Source of the DNA: Brachypterus glaber
Taxonomy: Eukaryota; Arthropoda; Insecta; Coleoptera; Kateretidae
Direction of reading: 5' to 3'
Length of the DNA: 64,000 nt
Assembly (NCBI GenBank): GCA_958510825.1
Contig: OY294052.1
Span: forward strand, 2,687,816 to 2,751,815
Part shown: piece by piece, positions 10,038-21,705 of the stretch
Layout of the letters: each line of letters starts with the position of its first letter
Position numbering within the stretch: the first letter of the stretch is position 1
Program-made: the position numbers and the translations under genes
Notes under the pieces: generated by a model
Told to the model about the DNA's origin: nothing
The model's input: only the letters and a program-made list of their open reading frames with translations
The model's database searches: none

Positions 10038-12123
10038 TATACAGTGTGAAATTAGTATTTAAATATTTAAACTCGAATATTTTTTAACGTTTTTATTAAC
10101 TAATCATTTAACGGTATTTCCGACCATGTGTTTCTTTCTGTACAATCATATTACAGTTATACCGTATATAATTATATATGACTCTTTCACAAGTACAAAT
10201 TATACTAATAATTTGCACTAATTCTAATATATAATTACACAAGAGACCGAGAATTTTGCGGGAATAATTCAACTGTTTTCATGAGAGTTTGTTGTCTGGA
10301 AATAATTATGACAGGGGCGAATTCCCTGGAGTGATTTCCTTAACAACAACCTTGGATGAAGGTAAAGTGATTGGTCATCGAAAAACGTTGAAAATTTATC
10401 ACCTTGTTAGATTTTTGTGCATTTAATTTTTATGCCGTCACAAGGGTAATCAAAAGCATTTTGCTTGGAATTTGCTAAAAAAAATTGCAGTTTTTAAGCA
10501 AAATGATTTTGATATATACCAAAAAACAAATTGTAAATAGTCCAACTTGTACTAAGGCAATACTGCTGAAAATTTCACCCTGTATTTAACCTGTACATTA
10601 CAGATACCTATACATATTGGTATATTCTGACGCTTTTACCATTATAAATGATTGGTACGGTCGCTAACTATTTAGGCTACAATTTCACGTTAAATTAATC
10701 ATTTAAATGAGATTCTATTTTAACACTTCCAGTCCCAATCAGACACCGAGTGACTATAGTCAGGTGTCCCTAAATTTAACGCTGAATAAAATGCCACCGG
10801 TTTCAAATTTTGTCTCTTACAAAAAGTTAGTACAAAAGTTAGCTAAGATGAACTTAGCACTATTTGAGCCTACATTCCTTAAGTATTTTATGGGTAGGCA
10901 AAGAGAACCAAAACTCTTGAGTTGAGTTTCATTCGTGAAACCGTCAACATATGCTTTAGGCTAAAATTAGTAAGTAACAACGTCAAGAAAACATTAATAG
11001 GTACTTCGAAACCGTTCTATTGAAATTGATTTTACAATATAAAATTTGATGTTTGTGATGTTTTTTCGTGGATGATTTCGAATTAGGCTTATCCACATTT
11101 TTTTTTTTTTGTGGTTATGTTAAGAAAAAATTTGTTATTTTTAAACGATTAGAAAGACTCACTTCAAGTCTCTAATACTTGTACCTGGTCAAAAAGAACG
11201 AGAGACTTTTACATCTCTTTAATAAGTGTCCAAAAAGTCATTTTGAAGAAGGAGAAGAAGAAGAAGAACCAATACTCTTGTTCTTGACGGCATAACCTCC
11301 GCACTCCCTACTGCTGCTACTAGTCATAAAGTATAACTCTAAAAAATAAAGTGGATTTTGTAATTTTTAATAATAAAAATGAGGAATGGTAAAAAAAGTA
11401 AAATAAGTTTTCAGCTATATTATTTTTATTTTAATTAAAATATTTACTTTACTAGTTTAAACAAGGCACTTAAAGTATAGTTTTTTATGTCTGAGACAAA
11501 TGTCATTCTTTAATTTAATACTTTAAACATTATAGTGCACTTTAAATGCACTTTAACTAAAAACTCATTTAAGTAAAAAATCTAGAAAAAGTTTTTTACA
11601 ACACATTGTTGCTCATAATAGTATATTAAAGAACAAATTTCATAAGATTTTAGTGCACGAGTCCAGAAACGATAAATTTATATCTAGTGTATTTTGAGAA
11701 TACTAAAACAAATAAATAAAACTGAAAAATCCGAAATGCTAAATCTAATATGGTGGCAAAGTTTGATATTTTTTTTAATATTTACAGACAATCTCTTAAA
11801 AAATTTATGTTTTAAACGCATTTTGTTTCAAAAAAGTAAAAATTTAAAAACTAAATGTAATGGTTAATAATTATAATTAATTACTACTTAAACATTTAAA
11901 ACTAGACACAAGTACATCTAATATCATGCAAGTTTATGGAACATTTTTATATTTGTTTTATTTTGTTTTAAGAATGATTCTTATTAAAGGCCTTGAAATT
12001 ATTAAACGGATTTTTCCATTTTACATTTCCCACAATCACTTTAGGTTAGTAATCTTCTAGCTTTTGTCTGCAATAAATAAAATGCTATGGGAATGAGTCT
12101 CTTTTACTACTCGGTAGTATATA
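10038..12123. other. Spacer; small inverted repeats only
   Basis: A short hairpin is formed by TCAAAAGCATTTTGCTT and AAGCAAAATGATTTTGA (about 10450-10515). Around 10745-10775 GACACCGAGTGACTATAG and its flank are partly self-complementary. A poly-T run lies near 11100. A 72-codon frame at 10707-10925 is without motif. Nothing else is recognised. Confidence 0.4.
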
Positions 12124-12947
12124 CAGTGCGTGCATTAAGTCTGGAATCACCCGAATAACTTTTTAGTTACAAGTAAAATACAAAAATCCTCAGACAGGTC
12201 GATTTATATTTTTAATTCTGCAAATTTTGGTCTAAAAAAAGGTATCAAAATTGGCACCCCCTTGCACCCTCACCCCCCAACTTATTTTTTCAAATAGCAA
12301 CCTACCCCTTGTGATCATTGGAAAGGTAATTTAATAAGCTTTCCAACAGTGTATGATAAAGCCTAATTTGTTAAAGGGTCTATGAAAAAACGCTTGTTTT
12401 ATTTAAACATTGTTTGTGTGAAATATTACGCATAATATGGTAATTGTTGCCCTATTTCCTACTTGGCACCTTCCTGAGACTCTAAATAAGGTTGTTTTAA
12501 ACTTATTGTAATATTTTATACCCTGTTGAAAAATGCAATTTTTTTTCTTTTTATTGACCAATTTTATGTTTACTATTTAATCGATTTTAATCAAAGAGCT
12601 GAAGGACATCAATTTGAACATTTATAGTGAACTAAAGTTATACTTTACATGTCTTTATAATAAACTAAATTGTGCATTTTATCATTAGTCCTTTACCAAA
12701 TTGGGCTTTATTATACACCGTTGGAAAGCTTATTAAATTACCTTTCCAACGAAGTGTCACAAGGGGTAGGTTGCTATTTGAAAAAAAAAGTTGGGGGGTG
12801 AGGGTGCAAGGGGGTGCAAATTTTAATAACTTTTATTACACCATAATTTGCAAAATTAAAAATAAAAATCGACCTATCCGAGGGTTTTTGTGTTTTACTT
12901 GTAACTAAAAAGTTAATCGGGTGATTCCAGACTTAATGCACGCACTG
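12124..12947. mobile_element. TA-flanked foldback with CAGTGCG ends, 824 bp
   Basis: The terminal sequence CAGTGCGTGCATTAAGTCTG is repeated inverted at 12928-12947, with TA outside each end. The arms stay complementary for about 270 bp (GGAATCACCCG, then the C-rich block with CACCCTCACCCC, then TTGGAAAGGTAATTTAATAA). The loop is about 280 bp of AT-rich DNA. The 78-codon frame at 12672-12908 runs through the right arm and is not a gene. It is a long-TIR MITE of the Tc1/mariner type by its TA target. Confidence 0.85.
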
Positions 12948-13505
12948 TATATATGTAAATAAAAACTACCAAAGACATGAATAGCACTTTATTTGGCTTT
13001 ATTCGTATATATTTTCAAAATAAACCTTTACTTTTTACCAGACTATGTTTCATTTTCGTCATGCTACACATGCTTTAGAGAGAATATATAGTATATTTCT
13101 AACCTAATAAGAAAATGAAACATTTCCAACTCGATAGTTGAGGTTAGAAAAGTTTTTTATTCACAGTCGTGTAAACATCAAATATTACGAAAATAATTAC
13201 ATATTAAACAAATGTTATGTCGCAATGACATAATAGCTCGCCATCTATGAGGTAAAATCCAAAGCCAAAAAAGGTTAGAAAAGATCCTTTCTGCCCTTGG
13301 TTAGAAAAATGGTAACTTTTATAACTTAAAAAAGTAAATATTAATGATAAACTTTACAATCAAAGAACGGATAGCTGAAAGAAAGGCTTCAAAATGGAAG
13401 TTTCAAAAAAGAAATCCCCAAAACCATGAAAGGGGAAATCTAGAAGAAAGTTGTAACACCAATCCTTACTTTCGGATCTGAAACTTAGACAAAAACCGAA
13501 AAACA
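12948..13505. other. No feature recognised
   Basis: AT-rich sequence with two nearby GGTTAGAAAAG words (about 13140 and 13273); nothing callable. Confidence 0.35.
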
Positions 13506-13890
13506 AAGAAACAAGATGACAACAATGCTAGACTCCGGATCTGTATTTTTAACTTACCTAGTCTTATACATAAAGTTTTTGAAGTCTTTTTTTTAACCCT
13601 TAGCCTACTAAATAATTGTGTAAAACTGTGAAAATAGACGAATCTAAATGTAATAAATGTAATTTGTTTGACTCGGTAAGTTAAAAATATATTTTTCGGA
13701 GACCCCATTTCACCACCTTTTCGAGGCTTCTAGCATCCAAAGGAACCCGATCCTGGACCTGGAAATTAGGCTATTAGCAAATTTTCAGGTCCAGGATCGG
13801 GTTCCTTAGGATGCTAGAAGCCTCGAAAAGGTGGTAAAATACAGCTGGGAGCAAATAATGAAATAAAAATGGTCACCAGCTCTTAGACTA
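13506..13890 (+). mobile_element. Repeat G, copy 1, with internal snap-back
   Basis: The segment matches 15037-15305 (inverted) and 16310-16525 (direct): TGTGTAAAACTGTGAAAATAG, the ACTCGGTAAG / GGAGACCCC block, a core with CTTCTAGCATCC and GGAACCCGATCC, then CAGCTGGGAGCAAATAATG and AATGGTCACCAGCTC. In this copy the core is present twice as a nearly perfect inverted repeat (13711-13836, about 55-base arms around a 12-base loop). The other copies hold the core once, so the second arm is an added inverted duplication. Confidence 0.75.
13711..13836. repeat. Near-perfect hairpin inside repeat G copy 1
   Basis: CCACCTTTTCGAGGCTTCTA at the left is mirrored exactly at the right end, and the complementarity continues through GGAACCCGATCCTGGACCTG with only an indel and one or two mismatches. 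The low divergence between arms implies that the inversion-duplication is recent. Confidence 0.9.
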
Positions 13891-15036
13891 TTAGACTATT
13901 ATGTAGTATGTCACATCAGATCTCATGGTCACTATCTGAATTATTCATCTAATTAACTATTTGATGACTAATCGATGATTAGCAATCTCTGCTGATATAT
14001 AGGATACAGTTGCCAGGCAAGTGGCCCGATTTAAAGCGGCCTAATTATGTTGATTATTATTATATTAGTGCTATCAACACAAGGGTGATATATATGACGG
14101 TCCAGTGTACATAATTCACAATTGATATCGAACGAGCAATCTCCCTAATACTGTTATATTGATTGCACTTAGTTGCTGATTAACAGTGATCGATTTAAAA
14201 TCTACACAAAAAAACTTACACTGAAAAAAATAATGGGAATACATAAAATTTGAAGTTTTTTTCATGCATATGTATAAATGTCGTCAGTGTAGTAACATTT
14301 CCATACCCTAGAAAACTTAACTACATTTACATGCAATGCATACCATTCATATGCATATACAGAGCGTGTCAAACGTCTTCTCAACTAGTGTATTAAGTGA
14401 TTTTATCCACTTTATACACTGGTTAAGAAAAACCTGTTTCCGAGTTATGAGTTTATTTATTTTAAAAATTCTAAACTGTATATTAATGCTTAAAAAAAGT
14501 TCTGGTATTGATTTTTATTACTTTCAATTGACTTTAAAACGAACTATTTTTATTATATAATTTGTGGTAAACTGGCAATAATAAAACTATATAAGAAAAT
14601 CTTTCATAAAGTAACCACTCTTAAATTGCTTGCATGCACTTTCACAATACACGCGAGAACTTGCTCGCAGTCAACCTTAGAAAAGTAAATTTCAAGGGCC
14701 AACACTATGTGCTCTTTTAACAATGTTGTTCAAAGCGTAAATCAAAGATCTATTGTTTCTCAACGATATTCTAATACTCCTTTTAGGATTTCTTTGTAAA
14801 AAAAAATAAATCGGCGCATAAAATTAACTTCTTTTTAGTTTGATCTTTAAGTAAAAAGTGTACGTAAATCAAATGCAAGAAAAAATATAGAAAATTTGAA
14901 AGAAATAAATTGGTTTTCGTGTTTTGTGATGTAGAATCCTCTCCTTTATTATGTACCAAAGGACTGCAAACACCGTGTACACAACAAAACGGTTCACTGT
15001 ACTTTTTATTTATTCTCGGCCATCCGAATAGTCTGG
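13891..15036. other. Spacer between inverted G copies
   Basis: Repeat G copies 1 and 2 face each other across this 1.1 kb. Inside I see AT-rich sequence with a 74-codon frame (14336-14560) without recognisable motif, and nothing callable. Confidence 0.35.
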
Positions 15037-15305
15037 TGAGCTGGTGACCATTTTTATTTCAATAATTTCTCCCGGCTGTATTCTATTTATCTTAAAGTAC
15101 ATTCAAATTAAGCTATTTGCAAAAAGCCAGGTCCTGGATTGGGTTCCTTTGCATGGTAGAACCTTCGAAAACCTGGTAAAATGGGGTCCCTGTAAAATAT
15201 ATTTTTACCTTACCGAGTCATAAAAATGACATTTATTACATTACTAAGTATTAACTATAACTATTTTCATAGTTTTACACAATTATTCAGTAGACCAATC
15301 GGTAA
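15037..15305 (-). mobile_element. Repeat G, copy 2
   Basis: In inverted orientation to copies 1 and 3: GAGCTGGTGACCATTTTTAT, TCTCCCGGCTGTATTCTAT, the AGGTCCTGGATTGGGTTCC core (single), GGTAAAATGGGGTCCC, ACCGAGTCA, and CATAGTTTTACACAATTATT. The core is present once, which makes it the reference for the snap-back seen in copy 1. Confidence 0.7.
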
Positions 15306-15500
15306 AAAAGGCTTTAAAAAGTTTATTTGGCATATGTCAACACTAAAAAGTCTTTTCATTTAATCAAAATGTTATTTCATAAATCATTTCTTTAGAAAAT
15401 TGAGTATCACATATCGTCAGGTCAGAGTTACAAGGTTTGGTTTATTAAACCAAAACCTACAAATACCGAAATCTCAAAAACAAAAAAAATGTCGCATATA

Positions 15501-16232
15501 CAGGGTGATCCATAACTGGCATGCCAAAATTTAAGAGGTGATTCTAGATCCAAAAATATAAAAAAAGTTCCTATAAAGGTTGGTCCGGAAATGAGCCCTA
15601 AGGGATCTAGGGCCCTTTAAAATTGTAATAAAAATAAGGTTTTTAATTAATAACTCGGGTACCGTTTAAGCTAGAGCGGCGAGCTTTTGCATGTATACTA
15701 GTATTAATAAGGGCAATAAGTTTATCTTAATTTATTTTTTTAATTTATCCAGAGGCGTGCCCAGACGGACAAAATATATGAGGCTTAAAACATTTTTGCC
15801 CCAAACTTTTCTATGTGTATGTTTTTTGGATTTGTTGTAAAAAATATAGATTTCTAGAGTAAAAATACATATAAAATATCATATAGTGTTACACTGTAGG
15901 AGCAACCGTTATCAAAAAAAAATGCAATTAAGAGGAAGTAACATTTTGTGCCACCAAAAACGTTACTTTTTAAAAGGCTATTACTCCTTTAATATTAAAT
16001 TTAGGTGTTTTGGTGTATAATACTTTTTTGCTCAGTTTTAAATATAGAATCACCCTGCAGCATTAAAATTTTATTGGTGCTTTTTTTTGTTCCCCATTCA
16101 ATACGTCATCTTCGAAGGGCCGTAGCTCCCTTAGGGCTCATTTCCGGACCAACCTTTATAGAAACTTTTTTTCATATTTTTGGATGTAGAATCACCTCTT
16201 AAATTTCGGTACGCGAGTTCTGGAACAGGCTG
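15501..16232. mobile_element. TA-flanked foldback with CAGGGTGATCC end, 732 bp
   Basis: The left end (CAGGGTGATCCATAACTGGC) and right end (ending GGAACAGGCTG) are imperfect inverted repeats with TA outside both. Inwards the arms match well: AAATTTAAGAGGTGATTCTA, AAGTTCCTATAAAGGTTGGTCC and TCCGGAAATGAGCCCTAAGG. The interior also carries a CAGCATTAAAATTTT word shared with the F1 foldbacks. The 65-codon frame at 16005-16202 is arm sequence, not a gene. Confidence 0.8.
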
Positions 16233-16309
16233 TATATGACAACGTCAAGGTTACAAGGTCCTATAGGACTTTGTTACTCTGAGCTGAAGATATGTCAAAG
16301 GCACTTTTT

Positions 16310-16525
16310 AAATACTGTTCTTACCCCTTGGCCCCAGAATTATTGTGTATAACTATGAAAATAGCTTATCCTGAATGTAATAATTGTAATGTCTATGCCT
16401 CTGGAGCTTCTAGCACCCAATGGAATCGGATCCGGAGCCTAGCAATTTAAAAATAGCTTAATTTGAATGTACATATATAAAATACAGCCGGGACAAAATA
16501 ATTAATTAAAAATGGTCACCAGCTC
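16310..16525 (+). mobile_element. Repeat G, copy 3
   Basis: Direct-orientation match to copy 1: TTATTGTGTATAACTATGAA, a diverged core (GGAGCTTCTAGCACCC), AGCTTAATTTGAATGTACAT, ACAGCCGGGACAAAATAATT and AATGGTCACCAGCTC. It is more diverged in the core than copies 1 and 2 and has no snap-back. Confidence 0.65.
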
Positions 16526-16856
16526 TCCGAGTAGAAGTGATATCTTTTTCCAATATTGCACTAGGCATTTCTTTTCATTTTCCGTGAACGATATCACAGA
16601 TTTGGTCTCAAGGAACGCGGACGCCCGCAGAATAACAATGAAGTGCACATGTCCACTTCTGGCCTCTTTTTTAATAACTGATACGAAAAAGCAGAAAGAT
16701 TTTAGTGCTAGATATTTTTCTTATACATTTTATCTGCCATGTGCACTTGTCGGAAAAAATGAAAAATAGTTCAAAGAAGAAGAAGAATTGGACTCCAAAT
16801 AATTTTTATTGGATTAGGATATTATTTAATTAAAAGTTTTTGCCCGATTTGTATAA
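16526..16856. other. No feature recognised
   Basis: An 85-codon plus frame (16512-16769) overlaps the end of repeat G. It has no motif I recognise and starts within the repeat, so I do not call it a gene. Confidence 0.35.
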
Positions 16857-17140
16857 TTTAGGTTTTTTGTTTCCAGGGAATATGGCTCTGAATCTAACTA
16901 AAATTGTTATCTAATTTTGCTGTGACGTTTCGATGATAGATTTTCGTCGTTTTCAAACTTTTATTGAAAATATATAATAATAAAATATAGAGTATAACTT
17001 ACAGATAATTAAAGTCAAAGATTAGTCAATGTCACTAATGTCGAAAACGACGAAAATCCATCGTCGAAACGTCACAGCAAAATTAGATAACAATTTTAGT
17101 CAGATCCAGAGCCCTATTCCCCAAAAACAAAAAACTTAGA
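16857..17140. mobile_element. Inverted-repeat element H
   Basis: Two arms of about 100 bp (16857-16957 and 17038-17140) are close to perfect complements. They include AATATGGCTCTGAATCT, TTGTTATCTAATTTTGCTGT, GACGTTTCGA and TTTTCGTCGTTTTC. The loop is about 80 bp and AT-rich. The outermost GTTTTTTGTTT words are also matched. No coding potential; only one copy is in the window. Confidence 0.8.
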
Positions 17141-18358
17141 TTAAGATATTATTTTTATGTATGTGATAAAGTTAATTCTGCTTTGTTTGTGAACGGAATA
17201 AGGCATTGCATACAGGTATGGAAGTGATAAAATCAGCATTTACTAGATGATACAGTAAACAACATAATATTTACCTACTTTGCTTTATTAGGGTGATCCT
17301 TACAAGATGGTTTTTAAAATAATTATTTTAGACACTTTTATTATCAACTTTATTACAATGGCCACTCACCATTATTTAATTGGTTTTTAACCGAGAAATT
17401 AATTTTCTTTAACTAGAACAATAATATTTTTTTTTCTTTTATTAGTATATTAAAAGGTAATCAAAACAGCTAAAATTGCAGAGTTGGAAATGAGCAATTA
17501 TGCACGGTGCCGCGCAGCGGCTTAGCCAGCTTTCGCTTGAAATTTTAGCCAAAATAGTTAAAAATTAGTAATATGACACAATATTATATGTATCAAACCT
17601 TTTACAAAAACAAATTAAAACTTTCTTTTAAGTTTTTACAGCCGTACTTTGAAACTGTCAAATGAAATGACGTCAAAAGACTGTGAAGTTAGCTTCAAAC
17701 ACTTTTTTGGAGTATATTATCGATTTAAAAAAATTCGAAAATTGAGAAAAGCTGACAAAACTTAAAATGGTTTTTGGATATTTTTTTAACAACAAAAAAA
17801 ATTAAAAAAGTATCTTAAGTACCAACATAAATATTTAAAATCAACAAAATATCATAACCGTGACTTTGGCAAGTATTAAAAATATTTTTAATATTGTTAT
17901 GAATGAATTGCGGAAAAAATAATGCGCGTAACAAGAGCACAAAGCCTAGTTTCAGATGAAAATTAAGTACTTCGGGCTCCTGTTCCAAAAATAACCATTT
18001 CAAAGAAAGGGTCACTCTATTGTGATTGTGACCTCCATTAAATAAGATTACGCCGTTCACTGTTCGATGTGCTCTATAAAACTAGTTGACAAGATTTACC
18101 CGATAACAAAATTTGCTGGAATGCAACCAAACTGAATTCAGCTTCAGTTTCCGAAACGACGGCAGATTGCAAATGTAAACACGGCAACAAAGTTTGTTCT
18201 AAATATAAATAATAAATTTTATTTGCTGAAATTAGTCCAGGATCTATGTCCACTTTTGTGTTGAGACAAATACTGTTTATCTTCAAGCGTAATAAAATGT
18301 TCATATTTTATAACTGAACACACTAGTTAGAAGTGATCTATTTTTTTACAGTAAAAAA
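17141..18358. other. No feature recognised
   Basis: A short GC-rich patch (GCACGGTGCCGCGCAGCGGC, about 17500) is the only marked local change. Two minus-strand frames of 76-81 codons (17815-18060, 18074-18304) have no family resemblance. Confidence 0.35.
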
Positions 18359-18649
18359 ATGAGTTCATTGTTGTACGCCGTAAAAAAGTTAGCAAAACCA
18401 CCACTGGCGGCAGCAGTCTTTGACTTTGATGACAGTCATACTTCGAACTTGTTTGTGTATTATGTAAACAGGTGGTTGACTCGAGATTCTGTGCAAAAAC
18501 CTTGTGTGAAATTGATTAAAAATGATTAAAGAAGAATATATGGTTTATACACCTACTATCTTTCCGAAATTGCAAATGCTACATTAGACAAGTTACCATC
18601 GAAATCGCGAAAAGTATACGATTTAGCCTACGAAAAAAATTTAAAATGA
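18359..18649 (+). pseudogene. Broken short reading frame with a Crypton-like motif
   Basis: A start codon at 18359 opens a 56-codon frame that stops at 18527. The same frame continues for another 39 codons to 18647. The second part contains LDKLPSKSRKVYDLAYEK, which resembles the N-terminal LP-KS---Y---Y stretch in Crypton/tyrosine-recombinase-like proteins that are common in insect genomes. The first part (MSSLLYAVKKLAKPP and onwards) is not recognised. A pyrimidine-rich run ending in ACAG lies just before the start codon. I treat it as a decayed TE-derived fragment; a single mis-read stop within a small exon is an alternative. Confidence 0.3.
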
Positions 18650-18792
18650 GCTAAGGAAGGTTTAAGTTTATTTCGAAAGGGTTTTATTGGCCTATTTTAA
18701 TAAAAAAACATATTTTATTACTGAATAAATTAAATTCAAAAATTAATATTAAAAAAAATATATAGGATGCTTGAAGAAAAAATAGTATGTTT

Positions 18793-18903
18793 CACTCAGA
18801 GGAAAAGTGCTTTTTTTATTCGTCTGTAGTTTCCGGACTCCGCTTCGCGTCGTCCGTAAATTCCACAGACTAGTAAAAAAAAGCTTTACTTTTCCTCTTA
18901 GTA
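18793..18903. repeat. Hairpin with roughly 48-base arms
   Basis: ACTCAGAGGAAAAGTGCTTT at the left is mirrored by AAAGCTTTACTTTTCCTCTTAGT at the right, continuing through CGTCTGT/ACAGAC and GGAC/GTCC to a CG-rich loop near 18845. It is likely a tiny foldback MITE. The 64-codon frame at 18807-19001 overlaps it and is not called. Confidence 0.65.
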
Positions 18904-19119
18904 AAACAATAAAATATTTTACTCGATTGATTCTAAAAGCGACAGTTTTCGTTTATGTTTGTGGCCCTAGGGCCAAAAGGTTTTTTTCGCCCGCTAACTA
19001 AAACTTGTTATTTTTAAGCTTTTTAAAAGAAGATTCTATACCTTTACTGTAATATTTATAAAGACATATGACCTTTTGGTCACTTTTGGTCTTGACTAAC
19101 TGTTCTTTTTGACCAGATA

Positions 19120-19544
19120 CACGGAAAGAAATTAGTGGGCTCTGCGCTATACATTATAAGATATTTGGTAACAGTGGCAAATTATAGTGATTTAAGCTAT
19201 AGATTATAAGGGACACAATAACTAATAATGTTAAAAATAAATTGGAAACGATTATATATATTACAGACACGATTATATTTATTACAGGCACAATTATAAA
19301 TTTAGAGAAATTTTATTATATTATAAAAATTATTAGCACGGACAATAATTAAATCTATTTAAGCTATAAATGCCATACTATTTGTTATATTTTATTATTC
19401 ACTAAACAATTAAAGTATTTCATATAAATTTTTACACTGACTGCCATAATTGTAAGAGAAAGTCTTGTATTTATATAATAAGCGATTATAATTTGCTTGG
19501 TATGTGTGTTATAGCGCTCCTAGCTATAATTTTTTTTTTCCGTG
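19120..19544 (+). mobile_element. TA-flanked MITE, family C, copy 2
   Basis: A 425-bp copy with the same CACGGAAAG...CCGTG ends and TA on each side (19118-19119, 19545-19546). It differs from copy 1 mainly by keeping AACAGTG near the left end and by a few point changes. The high similarity of the three copies indicates recent mobilisation. No coding content. Confidence 0.9.
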
Positions 19545-19851
19545 TACAATTATTATAATCATTTCATACAAAAAATTAATTACAAACACAAAATTTCAAT
19601 TGTAAAATCAATTTCAATATTTATAATATTCATAGAACGGTTTCAGAAGTATTGTTTTTTCATAACAGACACATTTTAATAGAAATTAATCAAAACACCA
19701 ACTATAGCTTTTTTTAATTTGAAAATGAAACCGCACACAAAAGAAACGATTCAATTGTTTTTTTAGCGATGTGATTGGATAGCAATTTTTCATGGATAAC
19801 TAGCTAAGGAAACGTTCAAGTATTACGTAACGCAAATTTTAATGATTTTGG
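19545..19851. other. No feature recognised
   Basis: AT-rich sequence between MITE C copy 2 and the interspersed repeat at 19852. Confidence 0.35.
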
Positions 19852-20000
19852 ACTTTTTTTCCCACCTTACTGGTTTAAATGAAATCATTAAAAAAAAATC
19901 AAGATAAAAAGAAATAAAAATGTAAATATTTAAAACGTCGCCTCAACGCTAGAGTCGACGCGGCGCCTATGCGAGTACTGGAAATTCGCCGACTACTGGT
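19852..20000 (-). repeat. Interspersed repeat, copy 2 (partner at 1779-1905)
   Basis: Inverted match to 1779-1905: CCCACCTTACT, TTTAAATG, the AT-rich run, CGTCGCCTCAACGCTAGAG, GCGAGTACTGGAAATTCGCC and GACTACTGGT. This copy keeps a few bases (GGCGCC region) missing from copy 1. Confidence 0.6.
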
Positions 20001-20434
20001 CATAACTATTTTATTACAGGACTTTGGAGAAGTAGGGCCTTTATGGAAAAGTATTCATTTATTCTATATGCGAAGAAAAAAAGAAATTCTATTTCAAATA
20101 TGACGGATAAGTTTAAACGTATTTTTGAAATTTTGATTTATGAAATATTGGGGATACGACAGCAAACTTTGAATATAAATTTTTAATATTTTCATCTTTT
20201 TAGACTTTGCACTTAAACATTTATTGACATTTGATATAATTTTTATGATGAATGACTTTATATGTTTCTTACTTTGGAAATGGGATCTTATTGCTTTCCA
20301 CTCCATTAGAAAATGCGCCATTTTACATAAAATAGAAACAAATAATAAATTTTAAAACTTATATACTTAATCCAGAAAAAAATAGTTGCTTTATCCAAAA
20401 AGTCATATCATAATGTATTATGTTGCCTTTTAAA
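20001..20434. other. No feature recognised
   Basis: AT-rich; a 75-codon minus frame (20094-20321) has no motif. Confidence 0.35.
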
Positions 20435-20589
20435 TACCTAGGTTTGTTTTGGTTTGAAGTTCTGAGCTGTCCAAATCAGTCCTGACCAATAGAGGTTCAA
20501 ATTTGTTGTACCACGTGATTAAAATTTGAATCTCTATTGGTTAGGACAGATTCTGACAGTTCAGAATTGAAACCAAAACCAACCTGGTA
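20435..20589. mobile_element. Foldback element I, about 155 bp
   Basis: Arms 20441-20506 and 20520-20584 are near-perfect complements (GGTTTGTTTTGGTTTGAAGT, GTCCTGACCAATAGAG and TTCAAATTT words) around a 13-base loop. The immediate flanks TACC and GGTA extend the inverted symmetry. It has the size and form of a small foldback MITE. Confidence 0.8.
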
Positions 20590-20994
20590 ATTCTGGTTAC
20601 ACTTACCTGAAAAAATATCTGCGCCACATCTGCACTGCAGTGGACGCACAACTACGTCACTAAAAAGGAATCGGGGACCTCGCTTCCTGCTGACAGAAGG
20701 CCATATAGCTGGTAACCTTATGGTATAAGGACTTTGATATAGTGTGACATAACCTTTAAAATTTTTATTTTGATAAATATTTAGTTAATTCTTTTGCAAT
20801 AAAGAGAGACGTATGGTTTTTATGCTTTTTTAAGTCCGAGTTATGTTGTACTTAAAATAAAGTTAATAAGTACTTGTTTTTTATATCCCACATTATACTG
20901 GCAGTCACGCTTACATATAATTTTTTTACGAGGTCAATTAGAAAATATGGCAAATGTGCCTACTTATTTCATAATATGTATACTATTTTTTCTA
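20590..20994. other. No feature recognised
   Basis: A slightly GC-richer patch at 20620-20720 without an open frame; otherwise AT-rich. Confidence 0.35.
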
Positions 20995-21705
20995 CGACTG
21001 CTTTAGAATGTAAACAAACACACACAGCATGAATCCATTCTAGCTCTAGATACGGTATGAATATTCCGTATCAAGTGTTAGAATGAGCACATGTAGTGCG
21101 ATATCTTGTTTACAAAAGTAAAGAAAACTGTAGCAAAATTAGCAAAAATATATATATTTTACCATGGAATATTGAATAATTTAATGCAATGTAAAGTTTT
21201 GCTTTAAAATTACATAAAGTTTATTAGTTTTTCTTAATATATGACCAATTTTTTATTAATTTAGTTCAAATAAAAATTAAAACTGCTCCATCTATTGTTA
21301 ATTATTTAAAACTGATATCTATCACAACAATCTGACATAACCTTCAATTTTTGCATTATAATTTGTAAATATGTGCTAAAATTAAATAAAAATCTTTTTT
21401 AAGTAGTAATTTGATAAAATTATTAAATAACATTAATTGCTTTATTTAAAAATATGTGTTTTGTTGCATTTACAATGTCGAGTCACAAAAAACATTGTTT
21501 TTAACTTTGTCCGCAGTTTAAATCCATACAGTGTTTCATATTTGCAGTCGAAGAAAAAGTATAGTCTACAACACGTATGGAATAGTAATTCCGCGCTCGC
21601 GGGACCGTCATACTCGCCTACCGGCTCGTATGACAAACTTTCCGCTCGCGCGGAATATTGTCTGTTCCATACTAGTTATAGAATATACTTATCCTAACCA
21701 CTAAA
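20995..21705 (-). repeat. Long interspersed repeat J, copy 2
   Basis: Inverted counterpart of 5980-6675, conserved along nearly all of its length. The GC-rich hairpin is complete here (about 21589-21654). Its outer arms are ATTCCGCGCTCGCGG and CCGCTCGCGCGGAAT, and its inner arms are GTCATACTCGCC and GGCTCGTATGAC. The left edge reads ATACTATTTTTTCTACGAC, a word shared with the edges of the element at 53050-53261. Opposed short frames (21437-21697 and 21442-21636) are not conserved as proteins with copy 1. Confidence 0.75.
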
